A model generated the notes under the pieces. That model did not search any database. It was given only the letters and a program-made list of their open reading frames with translations, and was not told the DNA's origin. A stretch of DNA of 15,267 nucleotides, from positions 1 to 15,267 of the forward strand of contig JAFAXJ010000006.1 in assembly GCA_019241095.1 (NCBI GenBank). Direction: 5' to 3'. Shown one piece after another: positions 1 through 6,910 of the stretch. Numbering within the stretch: position 1 is the stretch's first letter; each line of letters starts with the position of its first letter. The DNA comes from Verrucomicrobiota bacterium. GTDB lineage: Bacteria > Verrucomicrobiota > Verrucomicrobiia > Chthoniobacterales > JAFAMB01. The translations under genes and the position numbers were made by a program.

Positions 1-683
1 GGTGGGCTGATATCCATAGCGCTTTCTGCCACCGAATCCAGTTTACTGACAATAGTTTTCTGCCGCCCAGTTGTACCCCATTGAATCACCGCGACAGGAA
101 GATGCCTATCTGCGCCATGTACTAGCAGTTCAGACGCTATCGCCTGCAACCGCTGAGCCCCCATCAGCATCACCAGTGTTCCTTTACCTTTAGCCAACAT
201 CTGGTAGTCGATCACGCTACCGCCTTTTTCGGGATTCTCGTGACCTGTGAAGATCGTTATGCTGGAAACGAAATCACGATGTGTCACCGGAATCCCAGCG
301 TAAGCCGGGACGGCTAGAGCCGAACTGACGCCTGGCAAAATCTCGAACGAAAGACCAGCCCCGGCTAAGGCTTCAGCTTCTTCAGCGCCACGGCCAAAAA
401 GAAACGGGTCACCCCCTTTCAGCCTGACCACCCGCAGACCCTGACGAGTTTTGTCGATGAGCAACTTATTAATCTCGTCCTGATTTAAAGCATGGTCTCC
501 GGCCCGCTTGCCTGCGTATACAATCTCAGTGCCTTCGCACGCCCATTTTAATATTTCCCGATTACAAAGGTGGTCATAAATGATGACCTGCGCTTCACCC
601 ACGACCTCTCTAACCCGCAACGTCACCAGGCCTAAGTCACCAGGACCGGCTCCAGCCAGGACACAACTACCTACCGTTTCCAT
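1..683 (-). CDS. cobA: Uroporphyrinogen-III C-methyltransferase (SUMT), 3' end beyond window; possibly CobA-HemD fusion
   Basis: The protein transfers two methyl groups from S-adenosylmethionine to uroporphyrinogen III, giving precorrin-2 for sirohaem or cobalamin. I translated 227 codons from the ATG at 683 and met no stop before the left edge. Family motifs are in order: the SAM-binding loop AGAGPGDLGLVTL (10-22), YDHLCN (36-41), GKRAGDH (58-64), VVRLKGGDPFLFGRGAEE (85-102), FEILPGVSSALAVPAYAGIPVTHR (from 113), ITIFTGHE (142-149) and VMLMGA (171-176). The start lies 17 bp inside the 3' end of hemC, so it is translated from the same message; no clear Shine-Dalgarno site precedes it. A stand-alone SUMT is about 240-260 residues. 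In several phyla this domain is fused to a C-terminal HemD (uroporphyrinogen-III synthase) domain, which would fit the otherwise missing hemD here, but the deciding part is outside the window. The SUMT call is secure; the fusion is inferred. Confidence 0.93.
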   Translation of the reverse strand, partial: METVGSCVLAGAGPGDLGLVTLRVREVVGEAQVIIYDHLCNREILKWACEGTEIVYAGKRAGDHALNQDEINKLLIDKTRQGLRVVRLKGGDPFLFGRGAEEAEALAGAGLSFEILPGVSSALAVPAYAGIPVTHRDFVSSITIFTGHENPEKGGSVIDYQMLAKGKGTLVMLMGAQRLQAIASELLVHGADRHLPVAVIQWGTTGRQKTIVSKLDSVAESAMDISP

Positions 684-1587
684 AAATTTGGTCTAACAGC
701 GCGGTGACAGCCCCTTGGACGGACTTAAACACTCCGGAAACCATTCCCGAGCGGGGACGACCGGCTTCGTCGAACACAATCGCTTCCAAATGCAAAGTGC
801 TGCCGCGAAGCCGGGTCCGTACGCCAAGCGGCAACTGACAACCGCCGCCAAGAAGCCGCAGGACCTCGCGCTCTACCTGCACACAATACCAAGTCGGCTG
901 ATCATTCACACCCTCCAGCATCGCGCGGACGCTGAAATTCTTTGCCGCGATTTCCAAACCGATCGCTCCTTGACCTACAGCTGGCAGAATTTCAGTCAGT
1001 TCGCTTACAAACAGCAGTTCGTTCTTGTAATCAAACGCGCCAGGGCCTTTTGAGAGGCCAAGTCGCTCTATTCCTGCTTTCGCAAGGACCAGTCCGTGCC
1101 AACCCGGTTCTCTGCATAATCGATCTATTCTTGTCGTTACATTGCCGCGCACTTCGATAACTTTCAAATCAGGTCTCAGGAAAGTTATTTGTCGAGAACG
1201 CCGAGGACTACTGGTTGCGAGGATTGCGCCCCCCGGCAAGGAACCGAGGGCAAAAGGCTTTTTCGAAATGAGTATATCTACGGGATCGTGTCTGGCCAAG
1301 ACCGCGGCTAGCTCAAGCCCCTCCGGCAGCGACGTGGGTAAGTCCTTGAGAGAATGGACTGCTACATCGATCTCACCTTCCAAAAGCGCCTGCTCGAGTT
1401 CCTTGGTAAAGAGTCCTTGAGGTGAAGCGGGCTGGCTCAGACTGATGTCGAGCCTTTGATCACCGGTGGTCCTGATGACCTTCGTTTCTATCTTGCCCGA
1501 TGACGGAACGCGTTCCAGCGCCTGTTTCACAAGGAGAGTTTGGGCGAGAGCTAAGCTGCTACCCCGGGTACCGAGAACTACGCTCAT
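667..1587 (-). CDS. hemC: Hydroxymethylbilane synthase (porphobilinogen deaminase)
   Basis: The cytosolic enzyme joins four porphobilinogen molecules into hydroxymethylbilane on a covalently bound dipyrromethane cofactor. The 306-residue length is usual for the family. The N-terminal LGTRGSSLALAQ (5-16), the catalytic aspartate in HSLKDLP (Asp82), the arginine-rich substrate-binding stretch SSPRRSRQ (126-133) with RGNVTTR (147-153), and the cofactor cysteine in LLGGGCQLPLG (Cys250) are all present, so it should be active. The frame is open further upstream, but I chose the ATG at 1587. It gives the canonical N-terminus, has AAGG at a suitable distance, and overlaps the hemA stop as ATGA (4 bp), a classic translational-coupling junction. 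The last 17 bp overlap the next gene, the uroporphyrinogen methyltransferase. Confidence 0.97.
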   Translation of the reverse strand: MSVVLGTRGSSLALAQTLLVKQALERVPSSGKIETKVIRTTGDQRLDISLSQPASPQGLFTKELEQALLEGEIDVAVHSLKDLPTSLPEGLELAAVLARHDPVDILISKKPFALGSLPGGAILATSSPRRSRQITFLRPDLKVIEVRGNVTTRIDRLCREPGWHGLVLAKAGIERLGLSKGPGAFDYKNELLFVSELTEILPAVGQGAIGLEIAAKNFSVRAMLEGVNDQPTWYCVQVEREVLRLLGGGCQLPLGVRTRLRGSTLHLEAIVFDEAGRPRSGMVSGVFKSVQGAVTALLDQIYGNGR

Positions 1588-2642
1588 TCGAACCTTAGCA
1601 CTTCGGATTGCGTCGAACCTAAGGTCGCTGCGCAATTTCGCACCATCCACAGTTGAAACTCGTCGACTTGCTTCAATATCACTTCTTCACAACGCTCCGC
1701 TTCGTCCTTGCGAGTCTGCAGGGTTTGCGCAGCAATCGCTTGCAAGCTGTCCAGGTCGTAGACGAAAACTCCATCCAGATGATGCACGTCCGGAGCGACA
1801 TCCCTCGGTACAGCGAGATCGATAATGAACAGCGGCCGATCGCGTCTGGTCCGCAAAACTGGCTGAAGTTTCTCAGCAGTCAGGATGGCATGAGGCGCCG
1901 ATGTGGAGCTGATAAGAATGTCTAAATCCTCAAATTCGGCCGCCCATTCGTTAAAACGAATTGCCCGGCTGCCCGTTTGTTCCGCGAGAATCGCAGCTCT
2001 TTCAAAGGAGCGGTTAGCCACAAAAATCTGCTGTGCCCCTCGTGCTTGGAGACATTTGGCAGTTTTCTCGCTGGTCTCGCCTGCGCCAAGGATCATTACT
2101 TTGCACTCCGACAAATGCGAAAAGATTTGCTCCGCCAGATCCACCGCGACCGAGCCCACCGATACACTGCCCCTGGTGATTGCCATTGAAGAGCGCACGA
2201 GTTTCCCAACATGAAACGCTTTCTGGAAGAGGCGGTTAAGGATTTTGCCTGTTGCGCCCAGTCGGACGGCTTCCTCGTAAGCCCGCTTGACCTGTCCGAA
2301 AATTTCCGTTTCGCCGACGACCATGGATTCGAGACCTGACGCAACGCGGAAAAGATGGCGTACAGTTTGCACCAGAGAAAGCCGAAACAGATGCTGGCAA
2401 TCGCCGGGGCGAACCTTGCCAAAGATGTCCTCAAAGAGCGGCTCAGCGGCAAGATGAGCGTCGTGACTCACGACGTAAAATTCGGTTCGGTTACAGGTCG
2501 AAAGAAGCACCACTTCTCCAATCGCTGGCACTCGGATCAGCTTTGTTAAGAACTCTGGCAATGCAGAATGGGCTACGGCAAACCGCTCACGAATTTCCAA
2601 ACTCGCTGTCTGATGGCTAATTCCGAAACAGAAGATATTCAT
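1584..2642 (-). CDS. hemA: Glutamyl-tRNA reductase, short C-terminal form
   Basis: The enzyme uses NADPH to reduce glutamyl-tRNA(Glu) to glutamate-1-semialdehyde, the first committed step of C5-pathway tetrapyrrole synthesis. The 352 residues show the catalytic domain with the nucleophilic cysteine in LLSTCNRTE (Cys50), the GISHQTA start (7-13), the ESMVVGETEIFGQVK stretch (105-119), and an NADPH-binding Rossmann domain with GAGETSEKTA (186-195) and FVANRS (207-212). PLFIIDLAVPRDV (270-282) closes that domain. The C-terminal dimerisation region is only about 40 residues, whereas the E. coli protein is 418 long. The next gene starts at once, so there is no leftover sequence to suggest a frameshift, and I read the shortening as natural. 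It overlaps the upstream membrane-protein gene by 4 bp (ATGA) and hemC by 4 bp. Confidence 0.96.
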   Translation of the reverse strand: MNIFCFGISHQTASLEIRERFAVAHSALPEFLTKLIRVPAIGEVVLLSTCNRTEFYVVSHDAHLAAEPLFEDIFGKVRPGDCQHLFRLSLVQTVRHLFRVASGLESMVVGETEIFGQVKRAYEEAVRLGATGKILNRLFQKAFHVGKLVRSSMAITRGSVSVGSVAVDLAEQIFSHLSECKVMILGAGETSEKTAKCLQARGAQQIFVANRSFERAAILAEQTGSRAIRFNEWAAEFEDLDILISSTSAPHAILTAEKLQPVLRTRRDRPLFIIDLAVPRDVAPDVHHLDGVFVYDLDSLQAIAAQTLQTRKDEAERCEEVILKQVDEFQLWMVRNCAATLGSTQSEVLRFE

Positions 2643-3472
2643 CCTTGAACCGAGGAGCTTTCAGAAATGAAGCGAATACCCCAGAAGATCCCTAGGAGCA
2701 GACTAAACGCGATAATCGAGAAAGTTGCAATCCACCGTGCGGCCATTCTTCGCCGAAGCCGGGCGAAAAGAATGCCGCCATAGACAGACCAGACTATAAT
2801 CGACCACGCAACCTTGCGCCAGTCTACCTCGGCTTTTACAAAGAACCCCGTAGACAGGCCGACGGTCAAAAGCGCAAATCCTACCCATAACAGACGAGAA
2901 TTTGCGACCGTTAAAGCAGTGATTGGTGGCAGGCGAAAGAAAATTGAACCTGGTTTCAGAGTCTTTAATTGGCGTTCTTGAAAAAGGTACATTCCTCCGG
3001 CAACGCAAGCTAACGCAAAAGCTCCACATGCTACGATCGAGAATGAAGTATGAGCCTCCAGCCAGGGATCTACAGCTGTTTTTATGGGAGCAATGCTCCT
3101 ATCAGGCAATGACAACGCGGAAACAAGAATGATTGATGCTACTGGTGCAGTAAAAGCGCCCAGGAGCGACATGCGGTAAGTCGAACCGATCCCAAAATAA
3201 ATCAGAACCATAGACCATGCCATGAACACCAGAAGTTCGAAATAATTTGTAATTGGGCATCTGCCAATCGCGTGACCGCGCACAAAGAGGAAGGTCGTTA
3301 AAGCGGTAAATCCAAGGCCGATCAAAATCAGTGTGTTCCTGGCAGCCAAAGGCCAACCAGACGCCAAAGCAAAGCCGGAGTAGACAAAAGCGAGAATGAA
3401 GCACGTCGATGCTGCCCCAACCCATATGCGATCAGGTCCAACAAGCAGTGTCGCGAGAAAATCAAGATGCAT
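2639..3472 (-). CDS. CcsA/HemX-type (cytochrome c assembly family) multipass membrane protein
   Basis: A 277-residue membrane protein with about eight hydrophobic segments. GHAIGRCPITNYFELLVFMAW (His67 onward) and LEAHTSFSIVACGAFALA (His141) match conserved parts of the CcsA/CcmC family. These proteins handle haem for cytochrome c maturation, and the HemX branch affects glutamyl-tRNA reductase levels in Bacillus. The tryptophan-rich WWD haem-handling signature of true CcsA is not present; the equivalent stretch near 216-232 reads EVDWRKVAWSIIVWSVY, and the usual histidine in the last segment is also missing. With hemA following at a 4-bp overlap, a HemX-like role in haem synthesis is more likely than cytochrome c ligation, though this is inference. 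The start at 3472 is bounded by an in-frame stop just upstream. It is the first gene of the operon visible here. Confidence 0.8.
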   Translation of the reverse strand: MHLDFLATLLVGPDRIWVGAASTCFILAFVYSGFALASGWPLAARNTLILIGLGFTALTTFLFVRGHAIGRCPITNYFELLVFMAWSMVLIYFGIGSTYRMSLLGAFTAPVASIILVSALSLPDRSIAPIKTAVDPWLEAHTSFSIVACGAFALACVAGGMYLFQERQLKTLKPGSIFFRLPPITALTVANSRLLWVGFALLTVGLSTGFFVKAEVDWRKVAWSIIVWSVYGGILFARLRRRMAARWIATFSIIAFSLLLGIFWGIRFISESSSVQG

Positions 3473-3479
3473 CGCTTGA

Positions 3480-3499
3480 GCCGACCTGTTACGGTCGGC
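3480..3499. promoter_or_regulatory. Inverted repeat in the 32-bp gap between divergent start codons
   Basis: GCCGACC and GGTCGGC form a perfect 7-bp stem with a 6-nt loop. It sits 7 bp upstream of the haem-operon ATG on the minus strand and 5 bp upstream of the apt ATG on the plus strand. Both transcripts could carry it as a hairpin in the leader, or it could be a protein-binding palindrome. No T-run follows on either side, so it is not a canonical terminator. The pairing is visible; the function is not. Confidence 0.45.
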
Positions 3500-3504
3500 G
3501 ATTT

Positions 3505-4038
3505 ATGAGCCGGGTCAACCATGCGCAGTTACAGTCGTCAATTCGAGACATTCTGGATTTTCCGACTCCAGGAATTGTGTTCAAGGACATTAGTCCCTTG
3601 TTGGGCGACGGCCCTTTGTTCCGGAGTGTTATCGATGAATTAGCAGAGATTGCTTCTAACACTGAACTTTCGAAAATTGTAGCCATCGACGCGCGCGGTT
3701 TCGTTTTCGGAGCGGCCGTGGCTTACAAGCTGGGTCTGGGGTTTATTCCAATCCGCAAAAAAGGCAAACTGCCATACAAAACAGTAGGCTCGTCCTATCA
3801 ACTGGAGTACGGAGATGCGGCGATGGAGATACATATCGATGCCCTGAACCCCGGAGAAGCAACTGTCCTGGTTGATGACCTTTTAGCAACTGGCGGAACA
3901 TCGGCCTCAGCTGTCAACCTTGTGCAAAAACTCGGGGGCTCAGTAAAAGCGGCGCTTTTTGTCATCGAGTTGGATTTCCTGCACGGTCGCGCTAAACTGC
4001 CGCCCGACGTTCCAGTTCATTCACTGATCAGGTTCTAA
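3505..4038 (+). CDS. apt: Adenine phosphoribosyltransferase
   Basis: Cytosolic purine salvage enzyme that makes AMP from adenine and PRPP. The 177 residues are the normal size. Visible motifs are the N-terminal IRDILDFPTPGIVFKDISPLL (13-33), the AIDARGFVFGAAVA segment, the IPIRKKGKLP loop, a YQLEYG strand, and the PRPP-binding motif VLVDDLLATGGTSASA. The frame is open upstream to a methionine at 3409, but I chose the ATG at 3505 because the family begins about 12 residues before IRDILDFP and the longer start would run deep into the divergent gene. No convincing Shine-Dalgarno site precedes it. Any promoter must lie within the first codons of the divergent haem operon. Only 33 bp, with a short CTGCT tandem repeat, separates its end from the convergent aldo/keto reductase. 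Confidence 0.96.
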   Translation: MSRVNHAQLQSSIRDILDFPTPGIVFKDISPLLGDGPLFRSVIDELAEIASNTELSKIVAIDARGFVFGAAVAYKLGLGFIPIRKKGKLPYKTVGSSYQLEYGDAAMEIHIDALNPGEATVLVDDLLATGGTSASAVNLVQKLGGSVKAALFVIELDFLHGRAKLPPDVPVHSLIRF

Positions 4039-4071
4039 GAATTAGTCAAGACCAACCTGCTCTGCTCTGCA

Positions 4072-4935
4072 CTAAGCTTTGCCAGCATTGGCCGGGATGC
4101 GTTGAAGGAGATGATCCAGCTGATCTCTGGATTCCACACCGATTGTGAAACAGTCCACGCACTTCTTTGTAAGGACAAACTGCAAACATTCATCGATCCG
4201 ATGAGTCAAACTGCCGTTCCCGAAAATCTTCATGCCTATCACGCCCTTGCCTTCGGCTTTCATCGTCTCTAACACGCTCAAGATCGACTCAGGTTTTGCA
4301 TCCATATAAGCTCCGGCCGGGTTAATGCGCACCAAATCGACTTCAACCCAAGGTTCACGTGCGGCAGCTTTCAAAGCGCCGAAGGAATGGCAGGAAACCC
4401 CGTGAGCACGGACTACGCCGCGCTGCTTCGCCTCTGAGATTACATCCATTGCGGGGCGAAGATTAGTCGTCCAGTTAGGATCTGTAACGCAATGGAGCAA
4501 CAGAATATCAATATAGTCTGTCCCCAATTCCTTCCGAAATCTCTCCACGTCGGAACGTACCTCTGTCGCGGATCTCGAAGAGGTTTTTGTGAGAATCGTA
4601 ATTTTTTCGCGCGGCACCTTTCGCAAAGCGGTAGCCAGGTGGGGATGAGTTCCATACTGGTCCGCAGAGTCCCAAAAAAGAAGCCCCCGCTCATATCCAT
4701 ACTGTAAAAGGTCAGACAATCCGCCAATCCCGAGTTCCCTGGTCTGGTTAGATTGACCAGCCCAACCCAAAGTGCCGGTTCCGATCGCCATCCGGGTCAC
4801 CTTCAATCCGGTCTGCCCGAGATTTACTAAATCGGTCGCTTCTGGTCTCGCGTCAGCTCTCGCAGCCCAACCTACTACGGAGTGCGACGAAGCTGTGACC
4901 GCTGCGGCTCCGCGCAAAAAATCGCGACGATTCAT
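4072..4935 (-). CDS. Aldo/keto reductase with Tat-type signal peptide
   Basis: A 287-residue AKR-family oxidoreductase, normally an NADPH-dependent carbonyl reductase with a TIM-barrel fold. The catalytic tetrad is visible: Asp89 and Tyr94 in FWDSADQYGTH, Lys117 in ILTKTSS, and His148 in LLLHCV. GQTGLKVTRMAIGTGTLGWAG (40-60) is the usual first strand, and LGTDYIDILLLH the usual strand before the histidine. The N-terminus NRRDFLRG (2-9), followed by an alanine-rich stretch and a plausible cleavage after ARADA, is a twin-arginine motif, so export to the periplasm or membrane surface is suggested. Such leaders are common on paralogous oxidoreductases in Verrucomicrobiota, Planctomycetota and Acidobacteriota. 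The substrate is unknown. It converges on apt and diverges from the permease genes with about 100 bp between. Confidence 0.88.
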   Translation of the reverse strand: MNRRDFLRGAAAVTASSHSVVGWAARADARPEATDLVNLGQTGLKVTRMAIGTGTLGWAGQSNQTRELGIGGLSDLLQYGYERGLLFWDSADQYGTHPHLATALRKVPREKITILTKTSSRSATEVRSDVERFRKELGTDYIDILLLHCVTDPNWTTNLRPAMDVISEAKQRGVVRAHGVSCHSFGALKAAAREPWVEVDLVRINPAGAYMDAKPESILSVLETMKAEGKGVIGMKIFGNGSLTHRIDECLQFVLTKKCVDCFTIGVESRDQLDHLLQRIPANAGKA

Positions 4936-4970
4936 ACTGGGCCCCCTTTCGTGTTTACATGCTGGAACGG

Positions 4971-4999
4971 TTGTTGAAATCTCATTTGCTTTTTAAGAT
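4971..4999 (+). promoter_or_regulatory. Possible promoter for the permease run
   Basis: TTGTTG, a 17-bp spacer and TAAGAT lie about 40 bp upstream of the chosen oppB-type start. The match to the sigma-70 consensus is moderate (3/6 and 4/6), but position and spacing fit. The region is also the divergent intergenic space for the aldo/keto reductase. Confidence 0.3.
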
Positions 5000-5039
5000 T
5001 ACTGAGCCCAACCTGCCCGCTTATCGTTTTCATCTCAAG

Positions 5040-5960
5040 ATGATCAGGTTTATCGGAGGCAGGGCCATTAGCTTAATCATCATTCTGTTTTGCGTTGTTA
5101 CCGCCACTTTTTTCCTGATCCGCATTATGCCCGGCGGGCCTTTCGATCGAGAACGTAAGCTCTCGCCAAATATCGAAAAGCAGCTTCTAAAAAAATATAA
5201 ATTGGACGGACCCATACTCGACCAATATTTCAACTATCTTGGTGACTTGCTGCACGGAGACTTACGCCTTTCAACTAAATATCGAAACCGGTCAGTGAAC
5301 GAGATTTTGGCGGATAGCCTCCCTGTTTCCGTAACTCTGGGCAGTATAGCTTTTTGCATCGCGACCTTCGCAGGAGTGCTGCTCGGGTCAGTGGCTGCAG
5401 CCAACCAGCACGGTTGGATTGATCGTACCGCGATGTTTGGCGCGCTTTTGGCGATATCGCTTCCTTCTTTCGTTATTGGGCCGATGTTAGTCCTGCTTTT
5501 CGCGATAAACTTCCCTCTTTTGCCCGTCGGAGGCTGGGGTGATTTTCGCAGCCTCATCCTTCCGGCGTTAACCCTCGCGGCTCCATACGCTGCCTATATT
5601 GCCCGGTTAACGCGTGCAAGCATGTTGGAGGTTTTATCCCAGGACTATATTCGAACAGCGCGCGCCAAGGGTCTCAATGAAATCCAAGTAATTTATAAGC
5701 ATGGGCTCCGGGTCGCAATCCTCCCGGTTATTTCATTTTTAGGGCCTCTTGCCGCCAATCTTCTTACTGGATCCATCGTCGTGGAGAACATTTTTAACAT
5801 CCCTGGTGCGGGCGGCTTCTTCGTCAGCTCCGTGCTGAATCGAGACGGATTCTTACTGGCCGGGGTTGTAATCGTCTACTGCACGTTGTTGGTCGGCTTC
5901 AATCTAGTCGTAGACATCCTGTACGGATTTCTGGATCCCCGGATTTTGTTGTATGATTGA
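5040..5960 (+). CDS. ABC transporter permease, OppB/DppB type
   Basis: Inner-membrane permease subunit of the peptide/nickel/opine importer family (306 residues). The N-terminal MIRFIGGRAIS followed by a membrane segment and IRIMPGGPFD (about 27-36) is the standard OppB start. Next come HGDLRLS, four to five further membrane segments, the cytoplasmic EAA loop QDYIRTARAKGLNEIQVIYKH (about 201-221), which docks to the ATPase, and the closing NIPGAGGFFV and FLDPRI motifs. The frame extends upstream to an ATG at 4959, but the extra 27 residues are not membrane-like and do not fit the family, so I prefer 5040; neither start has a clear ribosome-binding site. It overlaps the next permease gene by 8 bp. 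No substrate-binding protein or ATPase lies in the window. Confidence 0.9.
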   Translation: MIRFIGGRAISLIIILFCVVTATFFLIRIMPGGPFDRERKLSPNIEKQLLKKYKLDGPILDQYFNYLGDLLHGDLRLSTKYRNRSVNEILADSLPVSVTLGSIAFCIATFAGVLLGSVAAANQHGWIDRTAMFGALLAISLPSFVIGPMLVLLFAINFPLLPVGGWGDFRSLILPALTLAAPYAAYIARLTRASMLEVLSQDYIRTARAKGLNEIQVIYKHGLRVAILPVISFLGPLAANLLTGSIVVENIFNIPGAGGFFVSSVLNRDGFLLAGVVIVYCTLLVGFNLVVDILYGFLDPRILLYD

Positions 5961-6846
5961 CCCGCGTTCGCCCATCACCAAGCTCCGGCGGAACCGAGCT
6001 GTTCTATTTTCGATTTTTATTCTCGCCATTGTGGTTGTTGCTGCGGTAATCGGGCCGATGCTTTTGCCCACTGCTCAGGTAACTAGAAACAGCCTGCTTC
6101 CTCCATCACCAGACCACCTTTTCGGGACTGATCTTAACGGTCGAGACCTCTTTTACCGGGTCGTGCTAGGAGCGCAAATCTCTGTATTTGTCGGAGTAGC
6201 AGGTGCAACTGTCAGCTTCTTATTTGGCACGGTATACGGCTTAATCTCGGGTTACTCAGGGGGCTCAACAGATGCCGCCATGATGCGTCTGGTCGACATC
6301 TTCTACGCGATTCCGCGTTTGATCCTGCTACTGGTTCTGATAAGTGCTTTAGACCCTTTGATCCGGCAGCAAATGGAAAGGATCGGCGTACCACAGCTGG
6401 TTGGATATTCTAAAGTGCTTATTCTGGTGCTTTGCCTTGGATTAACCGAATGGTTAACAATGGCACGGATTGTTAGAGGACAGGTGCTAAGCCTGAAATC
6501 GCAACAATTTGTACTCGCCGCCCGTAGCATTGGGCAAACTCATTTTAACATCATCTTTCGTCATCTATTCCCAAATTTGCTTGGCGTCGTAATTGTGTAC
6601 CTTACCCTGACAGTACCATCTGTCATTCTTGATGAATCGTTTTTAAGCTTTCTTGGCGTTGGAATTCAGGCGCCGCTCGCGAGCTGGGGGCTTCTCCTAA
6701 GCGATGCAACCCAAGTCATTAATCCTGTCAAAAGCTACTGGTGGCTATTAGTCTTTCCCGCTCTCGCCATGTCACTTACACTACTGGCGCTCAATTTCTT
6801 GGGTGACGGACTGCGCGACTCTTTTGATCCGCGAGTGAAGAAATAA
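5953..6846 (+). CDS. ABC transporter permease, OppC/DppC type
   Basis: Second permease subunit of the same importer (297 residues). It has the OppC layout: an N-terminal membrane helix, the periplasmic DHLFGTDLNGRDLFYRVVLG signature (54-73), five more membrane helices, the EAA loop QQFVLAARSIGQTHFNIIFRH (184-204), DESFLSFLGVGIQAP (227-241) and the GDGLRDSFDPR end (284-293). The ATG lies inside the last codons of the upstream permease gene, so the two are almost certainly co-translated. They would form a heterodimeric channel that needs a periplasmic binding protein and OppD/OppF-like ATPases encoded elsewhere. The substrate cannot be told from permeases alone; peptides, nickel or oligosaccharides are all possible. 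Confidence 0.92.
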   Translation: MIDPRSPITKLRRNRAVLFSIFILAIVVVAAVIGPMLLPTAQVTRNSLLPPSPDHLFGTDLNGRDLFYRVVLGAQISVFVGVAGATVSFLFGTVYGLISGYSGGSTDAAMMRLVDIFYAIPRLILLLVLISALDPLIRQQMERIGVPQLVGYSKVLILVLCLGLTEWLTMARIVRGQVLSLKSQQFVLAARSIGQTHFNIIFRHLFPNLLGVVIVYLTLTVPSVILDESFLSFLGVGIQAPLASWGLLLSDATQVINPVKSYWWLLVFPALAMSLTLLALNFLGDGLRDSFDPRVKK

Positions 6847-6910
6847 GCGGTTGGAAGAAGTAGTTAATGCAAGTTCCTCCGAGAGTGCCTTATTACGGCA
6901 ACTGTTCTGC

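Noticed and set aside
4057..4070. CTGCT tandem repeat in the gap between apt and the aldo/keto reductase
   Set aside because: Fewer than three copies of a 5-bp unit; too short to mean anything, and no stem with a T-run is present.
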